Shown piece by piece: positions 17,596 to 26,747 of a stretch of DNA of 64,000 bases. Source of the DNA: SXIZ01 sp040079795 (GTDB lineage Bacteria; Pseudomonadota; Gammaproteobacteria; Methylococcales; Methylomonadaceae); NCBI GenBank assembly GCA_040079795.1, contig JBEBJQ010000012.1, positions 13,667 through 77,666 of the forward strand, in the 5' to 3' direction. The position numbers were made by a program, and so were the translations under genes. How positions within the stretch are numbered: position 1 is the first letter of the stretch; each line of letters opens with the position of its first letter. The notes under the pieces were generated by a model that did not search any database, was not told the origin of the DNA, and was given only the letters and a program-made list of their open reading frames with translations.

Positions 17596-19179
17596 GTGAA
17601 GAATTCTTTTTTTTTGATTATTCCGTCTCAGCGAAAAAATCCTGAGCAAATCAAACAATTCACAGAGAATGTATTAAGACATTGGGTTGAAGAGTTGCCT
17701 ACTGCTAATCCCAGCCTTGCTACACGGCTATTCCATGATTTTATTATCGAATTTAACCAACTGGAAATGGATTCAGCGTTAAGGCTGGAGGCATTAGAAA
17801 TTCTTAGGCCCAGTTACATTATTATCGAAGATTATTTGCGTTCGCGATTAACGCAGTCGAATTTTCCGAAAACGCCAGGTGATCAGAAGATCATGGATAT
17901 TTTGTTCAATATCGAAAAGGAATTTACGCTTGGCTATTGGGTAGTGACGCGTGATTTGACGCGTAGAGACAGTAGCTGGTTTCAAAACAAAACTATCGCT
18001 TTAGCCATTCAGCGTTGTATTAAAGGGTTGGGTGCGATTGTGGTTACTTTTTGCACGCTTTATCGAGCCATTCCTGACTGGGTATGGATTGATTTGCATT
18101 CTTTGTATAAGCTCGGTAAAGCCTTAAATAAACAGGCGGTCAAGGTTCCTGCAGAGTTTAACAATGCAACTAAAACAACAACCCTGGAGCTAAGTTACCA
18201 ACATATTTTATTGTTCAGCTTGGCGCAACCGGGTCGTTTAATGCAAAAAGAAATTCAACAGGTTTATTCTTTTTTAGAGCAATTAAGCCCTTATATTCGT
18301 ATCGAAGATAAGCCTATAGCTGAGCTTGACGTGCAATGTGTTTTGCGGATGGATGAGGATAGGCCCCCCTCATTTCAGGCTTATGATGCATTTTTAAATG
18401 ATTCGGCGGTACGCTACCTTAATTTTGATAAGCTTTTTAAAGTGTTTAAACAAAAAGATAAATTTAGCGACCCTGGATTAACCCGCTTTAGTTCAATTGG
18501 AGGACACTCTATAGGATATTCCAAATTATCAATTGATTTGTTGGATTATCTTGAACAGCGCTGGAAGGCTTGCCCTTTGCCTGAATTGATGGTGTTTGCA
18601 GATAGGCTGGATCGATATATCGGGTTGGGGCTGGAAGCTGCTTTTAATTTTTTGGACACTTCCAATACACAGCAAGAATCAGAGGTGGAGTATCTTGCGC
18701 AGACCGCTTCAGAAAATTGTCTGGTGTGTGATTTTAATAAACCGGGTGTGTTGTCCATTGGCAGTCTGGTTAGTATCAGAAAAATCGACGCCCCTGAGCA
18801 TAAGCGTGCGCTTGGTGTTGTGAGTCGACTGGTGACATTTAAACAAGACAATAAGCTAAATATTGAAGTGGATATTTTGGCAAGACGGTTTTATGCTGTT
18901 GGTTTTGAATATTTAGAAGAAAAAAAACAGTCGTCGCGCAAAAAAGCGTTATTGTATGGCGTGAAAGAGCAGGGAAAAGAAGAGAAAAGTTTTATTATAA
19001 TTGAGTCTTTCTTATTAAAGGATGGCGATATTATTCGAATGTTTATGCAGAATGAAGACTATCCCATTATTTTAAAAGATCGGACCAATATTGGCTTAGG
19101 TTACTGGCAGTTTGAGTGCAGGAGAATGCCGGAGACCGTTAGTAGCATGGCTAAAAAGCAAGGCTATGACTTTATTTAA
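17596..19179 (+). CDS. Large cytoplasmic protein with PilZ-like C-terminus (FimW-like)
   Basis: The GTG at 17596 gives 527 residues. The N-terminal 150 residues ('VLRHWVEELPTANPSLATRL', 'LRLEALEILRPSYIIIEDYL') resemble, from memory, the N-terminus of Pseudomonas FimW-type cyclic-di-GMP-binding proteins. The middle is helical, and the end ('RALGVVSRLVTFKQDNKLNI') looks like the strand pattern of a degenerate PilZ domain. I see no clear RxxxR plus DxSxxG pair, so c-di-GMP binding is not assured. It stands alone between rfbD and a small membrane protein gene. A role in surface motility or polysaccharide control is possible but only inferred. Confidence 0.5.
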   Translation: MKNSFFLIIPSQRKNPEQIKQFTENVLRHWVEELPTANPSLATRLFHDFIIEFNQLEMDSALRLEALEILRPSYIIIEDYLRSRLTQSNFPKTPGDQKIMDILFNIEKEFTLGYWVVTRDLTRRDSSWFQNKTIALAIQRCIKGLGAIVVTFCTLYRAIPDWVWIDLHSLYKLGKALNKQAVKVPAEFNNATKTTTLELSYQHILLFSLAQPGRLMQKEIQQVYSFLEQLSPYIRIEDKPIAELDVQCVLRMDEDRPPSFQAYDAFLNDSAVRYLNFDKLFKVFKQKDKFSDPGLTRFSSIGGHSIGYSKLSIDLLDYLEQRWKACPLPELMVFADRLDRYIGLGLEAAFNFLDTSNTQQESEVEYLAQTASENCLVCDFNKPGVLSIGSLVSIRKIDAPEHKRALGVVSRLVTFKQDNKLNIEVDILARRFYAVGFEYLEEKKQSSRKKALLYGVKEQGKEEKSFIIIESFLLKDGDIIRMFMQNEDYPIILKDRTNIGLGYWQFECRRMPETVSSMAKKQGYDFI

Positions 19180-19364
19180 AATTAAAAGGGTTTGCGCAAT
19201 TAAATGTTAGTTATTAACAAGGAGGTTATGGCGCTCTTTGAGGGTGTATTGGCGGCAAAGGCAGTAAATGAATAAAAACTTGAAAAGATTTCTTATCATG
19301 GTAAGTTGTAGCTTTTATGTAGTATAAAAAATAACAATAATTGAGTGATTGAGGGGATAAAAAT

Positions 19365-19856
19365 ATGAGTGATAACGAACAATCTAATGAAACGGTTGAA
19401 GGTGCAAAAAAAGCATTAAGTGGCGGTCTTGCGTCGGTGATGGCTTTGAAAAATTCAAACCCGAAAGTATTTATGGGCGGGGCGGCGGCTCTATTGGTGA
19501 TTTTTGTTTTAATGCTGTCAATGGGTGGGGGTGATGATTCACCCGTAGTTACTGCGGCCGGTGGTACGCCAGCAAAAAATTTAGCCATTGGTCAGAAATA
19601 TGTTTTACGTAGTCCAAATAGCTATGACGACAAAGCAATCGTTCAATTAGTGCCCGTGCCAGGTGCAATTGCAGCGTTTGATGAAGCGGAAGGTGATGCT
19701 AAAAATTCATGTAGTAAGATACCTCAAGGTACGCATGTGTCAGTTATGAATTTTCAGGACGCTTACGGAAAGAAAAATACCTTTGCTCAGGTAAAAATTG
19801 AAGAGGGCGAGTGTAAGGATAAAGATGGCTGGGTATTGTCAGTAGATTTACAATAG
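19365..19856 (+). CDS. Single-pass membrane protein with possible SH3-like periplasmic domain
   Basis: The ATG at 19365 is preceded by 'gagggg'. The 163-residue product has an acidic polar N-terminus of about 40 residues, one transmembrane helix ('FMGGAAALLVIFVLMLSMGG'), and a C-terminal domain with strand-rich 'GQKYVLRSPNSYDDKAIVQL' and 'FAQVKIEEGECKDKDGWVLS'. That pattern suggests a bacterial SH3-like fold. Two Cys in this domain could form a disulfide. No family name comes to mind with confidence. Confidence 0.55.
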   Translation: MSDNEQSNETVEGAKKALSGGLASVMALKNSNPKVFMGGAAALLVIFVLMLSMGGGDDSPVVTAAGGTPAKNLAIGQKYVLRSPNSYDDKAIVQLVPVPGAIAAFDEAEGDAKNSCSKIPQGTHVSVMNFQDAYGKKNTFAQVKIEEGECKDKDGWVLSVDLQ

Positions 19857-19880
19857 CAATGACGGTTTTTTGATTTTCAT

Positions 19881-19915
19881 GGGTGATGAGGTGTATTTTT
19901 TAAATGTCATCACCC
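19881..19915 (+). terminator. Hairpin after the small membrane protein gene
   Basis: A 9-bp perfect stem 'gggtgatga' / 'tcatcaccc' with a 17-nt loop, followed by TTTAT, lies 25 bp after the stop codon. The large loop and short T-run make it a moderate candidate. Confidence 0.5.
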
Positions 19916-20383
19916 TTTATCAATACGGTTTTCTGTATTCCCTATAATTATTGATAAATTTAGCTACAATTTATTAGTGCATTTAAGCCCTAAATATTAT
20001 GGGCTCTGGTCTGTCACCCCTCCCCCTGTTTTATCCGCAAGTTGTTTATTAAATCAAATAAATAAAAAATGACTTAGTGTTTGGTTATCTACAGTCGATT
20101 TAATAACCTAATTAATTTTCCGCACTCCTTTCTTTGCCCTTGCTTGTCAATAAGTTTGGGTAATTATTGATAGGCAGTGCCGATTGAACACTTCGTAGCA
20201 ATTTATTGGTACTTTAAAAAACTTAGCTATATTTGCAGACCATAGTTTCGTTTCAGCTTCAATATCAATAGTGGCTTAAAAATATGGCATATACTTGATT
20301 GGATTTGTGACTATATTTGTCCTGATTGTTAGGCATAAACATGGCATAATACGCAGGTTTTAAGCATCCTGTATGGTGAATAG
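19916..20383. other. 468-bp intergenic region upstream of kdsD
   Basis: No open frame with coding character and no structured RNA that I recognise. The stretch is AT-rich and presumably holds the promoter of the kdsD-lpt-rpoN operon; 'cataat' at about 20343-20348 is a possible -10 element, but I found no matching -35 at standard spacing. Confidence 0.4.
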
Positions 20384-21361
20384 ATGAAAATAAACGCTGA
20401 ACAAATACATGCATTGGGTTTAGCGGTTATTCAAGTTGAAATGCAGGCGGTTAAAGCGCTATTGACGCGTGTAGATGCTAATTTTGTTTCCGCCTGTGCA
20501 TTAATGATTGCCTGCCGTGGGCGGGTCGTGGTTACCGGTATGGGTAAATCCGGGCATATAGCCGGAAAAATTGCCGCTACCTTAGCCAGTACTGGGACCC
20601 CCGCTTTTTTTGTGCATTCCGGGGAAGCCAGTCATGGTGATTTAGGCATGATTACCCAGCAGGATGTGGTGTTGGCATTATCCAATTCCGGTGAAACTGC
20701 TGAAATTTTGACGTTATTGCCTATAATTAAACGCTTGGGGGTGCCGCTGATTGCAATGACGGGTAATGTACAATCGACCTTGGCCAAGTTTGCCACTGTG
20801 CATATAGATGTATCAGTCGAACAAGAAGCCTGTCCTTTGGGGTTGGCTCCAACCGCAAGTACTACTGTAGCTTTGGTAATGGGTGATGCTTTGGCCGTGT
20901 CTTTGTTGGAGACCCGCGGTTTTACCAAGGATGACTTTGCGTTATCGCATCCAGGGGGTAGCTTGGGTAAGCGATTGTTGCTACAGGTCAGCGAGATAAT
21001 GCATAGCGGCGAGCAAATCCCTTGTGTAGCGGAAGATGCTTTGATTAGTGCGGCATTATTAGAAATGACACAAAAAAAATTGGGTATGACTGCGGTAGTC
21101 AATAGAAATCAACATTTAGTTGGTATTTTTACCGATGGGGATTTACGGCGTATGTTGGTTAAAAGTATCGATATTCATAAAGATAATATAAGTAGTGTAA
21201 TGACGCGTGACTGTGTGGCAATCAAACCTGATATTTTAGCCGCTGAAGCGATGCACATTATGGAACAAAAAAAGATTAATGCCCTGTGCGTGGTAGATGA
21301 TGGGCACTGTTTGATTGGTGCGTTAAATATGCATGATTTAATTCATGCGGGATTAGTGTGA
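20384..21361 (+). CDS. kdsD: D-arabinose 5-phosphate isomerase
   Basis: KdsD converts ribulose 5-phosphate to arabinose 5-phosphate for Kdo and LPS synthesis. The 325-residue protein has a SIS domain ('VVVTGMGKSGHIAGKIAATL', 'GEASHGDLGM', 'LSNSGETAEIL') followed by two CBS domains ('GIFTDGDLRRML' in the first). It overlaps kdsC by 4 bp, the standard arrangement. Confidence 0.97.
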   Translation: MKINAEQIHALGLAVIQVEMQAVKALLTRVDANFVSACALMIACRGRVVVTGMGKSGHIAGKIAATLASTGTPAFFVHSGEASHGDLGMITQQDVVLALSNSGETAEILTLLPIIKRLGVPLIAMTGNVQSTLAKFATVHIDVSVEQEACPLGLAPTASTTVALVMGDALAVSLLETRGFTKDDFALSHPGGSLGKRLLLQVSEIMHSGEQIPCVAEDALISAALLEMTQKKLGMTAVVNRNQHLVGIFTDGDLRRMLVKSIDIHKDNISSVMTRDCVAIKPDILAAEAMHIMEQKKINALCVVDDGHCLIGALNMHDLIHAGLV

Positions 21362-21957
21362 TGCACGATTTAGCGGTTAAGCATGAAGTGTCCAAGGTTG
21401 CCGGGGATGAGCAGAATGCGCAGGGTTTATATGCTTCCATTTTAACGAAGGCTAAAAAGTTACAGTTATTAATTTTAGATGTCGACGGTGTTTTAACGGA
21501 TGGTAAGCTTTTCTTTGATGCAGCAGGGGTCGAGTATAAAGCTTTTCATGCGCGGGATGGACATGGCATTAAATTGTTACAGCAATCGGGTGTTAAAGTT
21601 GCAATTATTTCAGGGCGAAAATCTGCGTCCGTTGCTTTGCGTATGCAGAGTTTAGGGGTAGGGCTGGTGTATCAGGGCCATGAAAATAAACTGGCGGCAT
21701 TTAATGAAATTTTGCAACGTTTAACCTTAACACCTGAGCAAGTTGCGTATGTGGGCGATGATATCCTGGATTTGCCGATTATGATTAAAGCAGGTTTGGC
21801 CATTGCAGTGCAGGATGCCCACTTTGTTGTTAAGCAACATGCGCACTGGTGTACCCAATTACAGGGCGGCAATGGCGCGGTACGCGAGGTGTGTGATCTG
21901 ATTATGCAGGCGCAGGGTACTTTTGATGCCGCAGTTAACCAATATCTAATATGTTGA
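21358..21957 (+). CDS. kdsC: 3-deoxy-D-manno-octulosonate 8-phosphate phosphatase
   Basis: KdsC removes the phosphate from Kdo 8-phosphate. This 199-residue HAD phosphatase carries motif I 'LDVDGVLTDGKLFFD', motif II 'VAIISGRKS', and motif III 'YVGDDILDLPIM'. The first 25 residues are an extension before the core. It sits between kdsD and lptC as in most gammaproteobacteria. Confidence 0.96.
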   Translation: MMHDLAVKHEVSKVAGDEQNAQGLYASILTKAKKLQLLILDVDGVLTDGKLFFDAAGVEYKAFHARDGHGIKLLQQSGVKVAIISGRKSASVALRMQSLGVGLVYQGHENKLAAFNEILQRLTLTPEQVAYVGDDILDLPIMIKAGLAIAVQDAHFVVKQHAHWCTQLQGGNGAVREVCDLIMQAQGTFDAAVNQYLIC

Positions 21958-22520
21958 TTGGGCGCCACCTGCTTATTTATATTTTTGCGGGTGTTTTAGC
22001 TATTGCTTCTTGGTGGTGGTTACAGTTATCTCCCTTAGAACAGGGAAATGAGGCAATGCCTCCGGCGCATAGCGCTGATTATTATAGTTCTGGGTATCAG
22101 AAGCGGGAAATGGATGAATTTGGTTTGCTGAAGAGAGAGATACGCGCTGTGAAAATGCTGCATTATAGTGATGATGGTAGTGTGCATTTAGAGTACCCAG
22201 AGTTGAAGTTTTTTAAGGATAAATTTCCTCCGTGGGTTATTCAGGCTGAGCGTGGGGTGCTTTCAAATGCTGGAAAGGAATTATGGTTGAATGGATCGGT
22301 TTTAGTGACCAGGGCAGCGCTTAAAGGCGGCCGTGCGATCAGCATTAAAACGTCTGATGTCCGTGTGCAGCCTGAAACAAGTTATGCTGAGACAGTTCAA
22401 TGGGCAGAGTTAAGTAGTCCCCCTAATGTAACGACTGGTGTCGGACTGCAATTATCTTTTGCAGACCCAATTCGTATAACGTTGCTGAATAAGGTTAGAG
22501 GAAAATATGAGATTCATTAG
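21951..22520 (+). CDS. lptC: LPS export system protein LptC
   Basis: LptC is the bitopic inner-membrane protein that receives LPS from LptB2FG and hands it to LptA. The 189-residue product has one N-terminal transmembrane helix ('LLIYIFAGVLAIASWWWL') and a beta-jellyroll periplasmic domain ('GLLKREIRAVKMLHYSDDGS', 'ERGVLSNAGKELWLNGSV'). Its start overlaps kdsC by 7 bp and its end overlaps lptA by 14 bp. Confidence 0.93.
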   Translation: MLIGRHLLIYIFAGVLAIASWWWLQLSPLEQGNEAMPPAHSADYYSSGYQKREMDEFGLLKREIRAVKMLHYSDDGSVHLEYPELKFFKDKFPPWVIQAERGVLSNAGKELWLNGSVLVTRAALKGGRAISIKTSDVRVQPETSYAETVQWAELSSPPNVTTGVGLQLSFADPIRITLLNKVRGKYEIH

Positions 22521-23025
22521 TACCGGTTGGGTTCGTGGTATTACGTTTTGTTGTTTGCTGTCAGTTAATCATTGGGCTATGGCGCTGGAGGGCGACTCGG
22601 AACAGCCGATAACCATTGATTCCAATAGTGCGACCTACGATGATAAGCAGGGAACCAGCATCTATATTGGTAACGTCGTGGCCATTCAGGGCAGTATGCG
22701 TATGGAGGCGGATAAGTTAGTGGTGTTTATTGTTGCTGGTGCTATTGATAAGCTGGTTGCAACCGGTGATCCAGTAAAGTTTAAGCAACTGCCTGATGTG
22801 GGTAAGGAAGAGATTAAAGGCAGGTCTTTAACTGCTGAATATTATCCCGCCAAAAAATTGTTGGTATTAATTAAAAAAGCGGTGGTCTGGCAGGGTCAAA
22901 ATTTATCGTCCAGCGAACTAATCCTTTACGATAGCCGCAATGCAGTCATAAAGGCCGGCGAGACTGCCTCTGATACTAAGCGTGTACATGCAACTTTTCA
23001 ACCTAAAGAGAAAAAACCACAATAA
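22507..23025 (+). CDS. lptA: LPS transport periplasmic protein LptA
   Basis: LptA forms the periplasmic bridge that carries LPS to the outer membrane. The 172-residue product has a signal peptide ending near 'WAMALEGD' and the OstA/LptA jellyroll with 'ITIDSNSATYDDKQGTSIYI', 'GSMRMEADKLVVF' and 'EIKGRSLTAEYYPAKKLLVL'. The stop codon overlaps the first base of lptB. Confidence 0.94.
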   Translation: MRFISTGWVRGITFCCLLSVNHWAMALEGDSEQPITIDSNSATYDDKQGTSIYIGNVVAIQGSMRMEADKLVVFIVAGAIDKLVATGDPVKFKQLPDVGKEEIKGRSLTAEYYPAKKLLVLIKKAVVWQGQNLSSSELILYDSRNAVIKAGETASDTKRVHATFQPKEKKPQ

Positions 23026-23750
23026 TGGCGACCTTGGCGGCAAAGCACATTGTTAAAGGCTTCGGCAAACGGATGGTGGTTGATGGGGTGTCATTAAGCG
23101 TTAATAGCCATGAAGTGGTTGGTTTGTTAGGCCCGAATGGCGCTGGAAAAACCACCAGTTTTTATATGTTAGTTGGTTTGATCAAGGTTGATGCAGGTGA
23201 TATTTTCCTGGATGAGCAGATTATTACGCATTACCCCATGCATGTTCGGGCAAGATTAGGGGTGGGTTATTTGCCACAAGAACCTTCCGTGTTTCGAAAA
23301 CTTAGCGTAGCAGATAATTTGCGGGCGGTGTTGCAGATTCGCCCGGACATTAAACCCCGGCGTATTGAGTCGATGATCGATGATTTACTGGGTGAATTTA
23401 ACATTACCCATTTGCGTGAGCAACTGGCCTTGGGGCTTTCGGGCGGCGAAAGACGGCGGGTTGAGATAGCCAGAGCTTTGGCATCTGAGCCAAAATTTAT
23501 TTTATTGGATGAGCCGTTTGCAGGGGTTGATCCGCTGTCAATTATAGATATTCAAAAGATTATTGCGCATTTAAAAGATCGTGGCATCGGGGTTTTAATT
23601 ACTGAACATAATGTTAGGGAAACTTTGGGGATTTGTGATCGGGCTTATATTTTAAATAATGGTAAGGTCATCGCTGAGGGAACCGCCGCCGAGTGCGTGA
23701 GTAATCCAGAAGTGCGCAAGGTTTATTTGGGTGAGAGTTTTAGTCTTTAG
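23025..23750 (+). CDS. lptB: LPS export ABC transporter ATP-binding protein
   Basis: LptB powers LPS extraction with LptF and LptG. The 241-residue ATPase has Walker A 'GPNGAGKTTSFYM', Q-loop 'YLPQEPSVFRKL', signature 'LSGGERRRVEIARAL', Walker B 'FILLDEPFAGVDP' and switch 'ITEHN'. All residues expected of a functional LptB are present. lptF and lptG are not in the window, as is usual. Confidence 0.97.
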   Translation: MATLAAKHIVKGFGKRMVVDGVSLSVNSHEVVGLLGPNGAGKTTSFYMLVGLIKVDAGDIFLDEQIITHYPMHVRARLGVGYLPQEPSVFRKLSVADNLRAVLQIRPDIKPRRIESMIDDLLGEFNITHLREQLALGLSGGERRRVEIARALASEPKFILLDEPFAGVDPLSIIDIQKIIAHLKDRGIGVLITEHNVRETLGICDRAYILNNGKVIAEGTAAECVSNPEVRKVYLGESFSL

Positions 23751-23791
23751 TTTTTAGCGGGAATGCGTTAACAAGGCGTGATAAACATACT

Positions 23792-25240
23792 ATGAAACAA
23801 TCTTTACAGCTTCGCTTAGGTCAGCAATTGACAATGACGCCGCAATTACAGCAGGCGATTAAGTTATTGCAATTATCGACTTTGGATTTGCAGCAAGAGA
23901 TTCAGCAGGCATTGGACTCGAATATGATGCTTGAGGTTATTGAAGATGATGCGGTTCGTCAGGGTGATAGTGAGCTGCTAACGCCTAAGGTTGATACCCA
24001 TGATCAAGACACTTGTGAAGGTTCACAAACTGATATTCCTGACGAATTAGCGGTTGATACCAGTTGGGAAGATGTTTATGACGGCGCACAGCTGTCCATG
24101 AGTAACCCTGTCGCCGAGGTGTATGATTTTGAGGCGCAACGAACCAAATCGGAGACTTTACAGGAGCATTTGTTGTGGCAATTGGAATTAACGCAGTTTT
24201 CTGAGCGGGATCTTGAAATAGCGCAATCTATTATTGACTCTATCAATGCCGATGGTTACTTAGTCGGTGGCTTAAATGAGATTTATGCCGGTTTGCAGTC
24301 GCAGCTGGAAGATTTGGATTTTGATGAAGTTGAGGCGGTTTTGCACAGTGTGCAGAACTTTGATCCCGCCGGTGTGGCAGCTTTAAATTTGCAGGATTGT
24401 TTACGTTTACAGTTGCTGCAGACCCCAGAATCAAATCCTTATCGGCTGAAAGCATTGGAGTTGGTCGTACATTATTTAGATTTATTGGCAGGCCAGGAGC
24501 AACCAAAATTATTGAAGCGCTTGGATGTTAATGAACAGGAATTGACGCATATTGTCGCTTTAGTGAGAAGCCTCGATCCTAGGCCAGGTACTAAAATACA
24601 GCAGACTGAAGAGGAATATGTTATCCCTGATGTTTTTGTCGTTAAAGCAAATGGCCAATGGCAGGTACAGTTAAATCCTGATATTGCCCCTAAACTACGC
24701 ATTAATCCGGTGTATTCCGGCATGATTAAGCGTTCGGATAATAGTCAGGATAATGCTTGCATGAAGGATCATTTACAGGAAGCGCGTTGGTTTATAAAAA
24801 GTCTACATAGCCGTAATGACACTTTGTTGCGTGTGGCGCGTTGTATTGTTGAAAAACAGGGTGATTTTTTGGAGCATGGATCAATTGCCATGCGACCGAT
24901 GGTGTTAAAGGATATTGCGGAAGAGCTGGAATTGCATGAATCAACCATATCACGTGTTACAACGCAAAAGTACATGCACACCCCAAATGGTATTGTTGAG
25001 TTTAAACATTTTTTTTCAAGTCATGTCGCAACGGATGTGGGGGGTGAATGTTCGGCCACCGCGATTCGTGCTTTCATTAAAGAGTTAATCGCGAGTGAAA
25101 ATGCAATTAAGCCTTTAAGTGATGATAAAATAGCCAAGCTGTTACAGGATAAAGGTATCATTGTTGCCCGTCGTACCGTTGCAAAATATCGTGAAGCAAT
25201 GTTTATTCAATCGTCCAGCCAAAGAAAACGAATTATGTGA
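23792..25240 (+). CDS. rpoN: RNA polymerase sigma-54 factor
   Basis: Sigma-54 directs RNA polymerase to -24/-12 promoters and needs AAA+ activators. The 482-residue protein shows the glutamine-rich activator region ('MKQSLQLRLGQQLTMTPQLQQAIKLLQLS'-type start), an acidic region, the core-binding region, the helix-turn-helix 'LKDIAEELELHESTISRVT' and the C-terminal RpoN box 'ARRTVAKYREAM'. It follows lptB by 41 bp in the conserved order. Confidence 0.97.
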   Translation: MKQSLQLRLGQQLTMTPQLQQAIKLLQLSTLDLQQEIQQALDSNMMLEVIEDDAVRQGDSELLTPKVDTHDQDTCEGSQTDIPDELAVDTSWEDVYDGAQLSMSNPVAEVYDFEAQRTKSETLQEHLLWQLELTQFSERDLEIAQSIIDSINADGYLVGGLNEIYAGLQSQLEDLDFDEVEAVLHSVQNFDPAGVAALNLQDCLRLQLLQTPESNPYRLKALELVVHYLDLLAGQEQPKLLKRLDVNEQELTHIVALVRSLDPRPGTKIQQTEEEYVIPDVFVVKANGQWQVQLNPDIAPKLRINPVYSGMIKRSDNSQDNACMKDHLQEARWFIKSLHSRNDTLLRVARCIVEKQGDFLEHGSIAMRPMVLKDIAEELELHESTISRVTTQKYMHTPNGIVEFKHFFSSHVATDVGGECSATAIRAFIKELIASENAIKPLSDDKIAKLLQDKGIIVARRTVAKYREAMFIQSSSQRKRIM

Positions 25241-25279
25241 TCTTTTGTGGATATAGTCGCAAGGGGATCTTGGCATTTT

Positions 25280-25356
25280 GCGATCCTTGTCCATACATGG
25301 GCTTTGGTCGCTTACGTCATCCCTGCCTCGCGCGATCCTTGTCCTTCCATGGACTT
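25280..25356. repeat. Two copies of a short dispersed repeat before hpf
   Basis: The 25-bp words at 25280-25304 and 25332-25356 share 'gcgatccttgtcc' and 'catgg' and differ at only a few positions. The internal 'ccat..atgg' symmetry suggests a short palindromic intergenic repeat. They lie between rpoN and hpf, where they may affect transcript processing. Confidence 0.5.
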
Positions 25357-25391
25357 CGAAAGCCCTATAAATATAATTAAGGAGTTAAAAA

Positions 25392-25682
25392 ATGCAAATT
25401 AGCATAACAGGCCATCATTTAGACGTTACAGAATCATTAAAAGCGCATGTTCAATTAAAATTTGAAAAGCTAAAACGCCATTTCGATAATGTTGCGGATG
25501 TTCATGTTATTTTGAGTGTGGAAAAGCTCAATCAAAAAGCTGAAGCTACCGTCCAAATTGGTGGCGCGAAAGTGTTTGCTGAAGATGTGCAAGCAGATAT
25601 GTATGATTCGATTGATAGTGTGGTTGATAAACTGGATCGTCAGATAATAAAGCATAAAGAAAAAACTGGTAGTCATCGGTAA
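25392..25682 (+). CDS. hpf: Ribosome hibernation promoting factor, short form
   Basis: HPF binds the decoding site of idle ribosomes and promotes 100S dimers. The 96-residue product has the family start 'MQISITGHHLDVTESLKAHV' and 'DMYDSIDSVVDKLDRQIIKHKEK'. It is the short form, without the dimerising C-terminal domain of long HPF. It lies between rpoN and rapZ; ptsN, usually next, is absent. Confidence 0.95.
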   Translation: MQISITGHHLDVTESLKAHVQLKFEKLKRHFDNVADVHVILSVEKLNQKAEATVQIGGAKVFAEDVQADMYDSIDSVVDKLDRQIIKHKEKTGSHR

Positions 25683-25753
25683 TTGAAAGGGCAAGGCTGA
25701 AGGTTTTATGGATAATGGCAATAACGTCTTTCGCTTTTTGCTTGGATTAATTA

Positions 25754-26611
25754 ATGAAGTTATTGATTGTTAGTGGGCTTTCCGGCTCAGGTAAGAGTAT
25801 AGCGCTCGATACCCTAGAAGATTGCGGATATTACTGCATCGATAACTTACCGGTAATGTTGTTGGAAGACTTTATTAGCCATGTCATGCTTGTCGACAAG
25901 AATACTTATGCAAAAACCGCTATTGGAATCGATGCCCGTAACCAAACTGAGAGCCTGATTAATTTTTCCGAAAAACTTGATTTCATTCGCAGTAAAGGCA
26001 TTGATTGTGAAGTGATGTATATGCAGGCGGAAGAAGCGACTTTGTTAAAAAGGTACAGTGAAACGCGGCGTCGACACCCTTTAAGTGATTTACACTTACC
26101 ACTGAATGAAGCAATTAAGATTGAAAAGGATATGCTGCGCATGGTTGCCAAGCATGCCGATTGTGTGATTGATACCAGCCACACCCATTATCATCAATTA
26201 CGTGAGTTAATCAAAGTTCAGCTTGGCGAGCGCAATGAACGTTATTTATCGTTGCAGTTTCAGTCTTTTGCCTTTAAACACGGTATCCCGTTAGATGCGG
26301 ATTTTGTGTTTGATGTACGTAGTTTGCCGAATCCGCATTGGGTACCTGAATTGCGGGGATTAACCGGTAAAGATCAGCCGGTAATTGAGTTTTTGCAGCG
26401 TGAAGGTGTTGTTTTGGATATGTTTAACGATATTGCTGCATTTCTGGATCGTTGGGTACCCAGTTTCGAAGAGAATAACCGCAGTTACTTAACCATTGGC
26501 ATCGGGTGTACTGGGGGGCAGCATCGTTCGGTTTTTTTAGTGGATAAACTGGCCAGACGTTTTGAGGTTCAGGCGTTGAATGTGATCACCCGCCATCGCG
26601 AGTTGCACTAA
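25754..26611 (+). CDS. rapZ: RNase adapter protein RapZ
   Basis: RapZ binds the small RNA GlmZ and presents it to RNase E, thereby controlling GlmS in enteric bacteria; it also has an N-terminal nucleotide-binding fold. The 285-residue product has Walker A 'GLSGSGKSIAL', 'YCIDNLPVMLLEDF', 'ETRRRHPLSD' and the C-terminal 'IGIGCTGGQHRSVFLVDKL' region that forms the glucosamine-6-phosphate and RNA-binding half. Whether this organism has GlmY/GlmZ-like RNAs cannot be seen here. Confidence 0.96.
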   Translation: MKLLIVSGLSGSGKSIALDTLEDCGYYCIDNLPVMLLEDFISHVMLVDKNTYAKTAIGIDARNQTESLINFSEKLDFIRSKGIDCEVMYMQAEEATLLKRYSETRRRHPLSDLHLPLNEAIKIEKDMLRMVAKHADCVIDTSHTHYHQLRELIKVQLGERNERYLSLQFQSFAFKHGIPLDADFVFDVRSLPNPHWVPELRGLTGKDQPVIEFLQREGVVLDMFNDIAAFLDRWVPSFEENNRSYLTIGIGCTGGQHRSVFLVDKLARRFEVQALNVITRHRELH

Positions 26612-26747
26612 GTTTTTTTAAGTTAAGCGGCTTAATTTTAGATGAATGAGTCTCGACCTAATCTGACATATCAATTTCGAAAAGATGAGATTTATAGGTT
26701 TAGATATGGGTGCCGCAACCATAATCAAAGCACAATACGTAGCTCTG

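Noticed and set aside
19916..20383. Hidden RNA gene (6S, tmRNA or RNase P) in the gap before kdsD
   Set aside because: I saw no conserved core motif of these RNAs and no strong terminator hairpin inside the gap.
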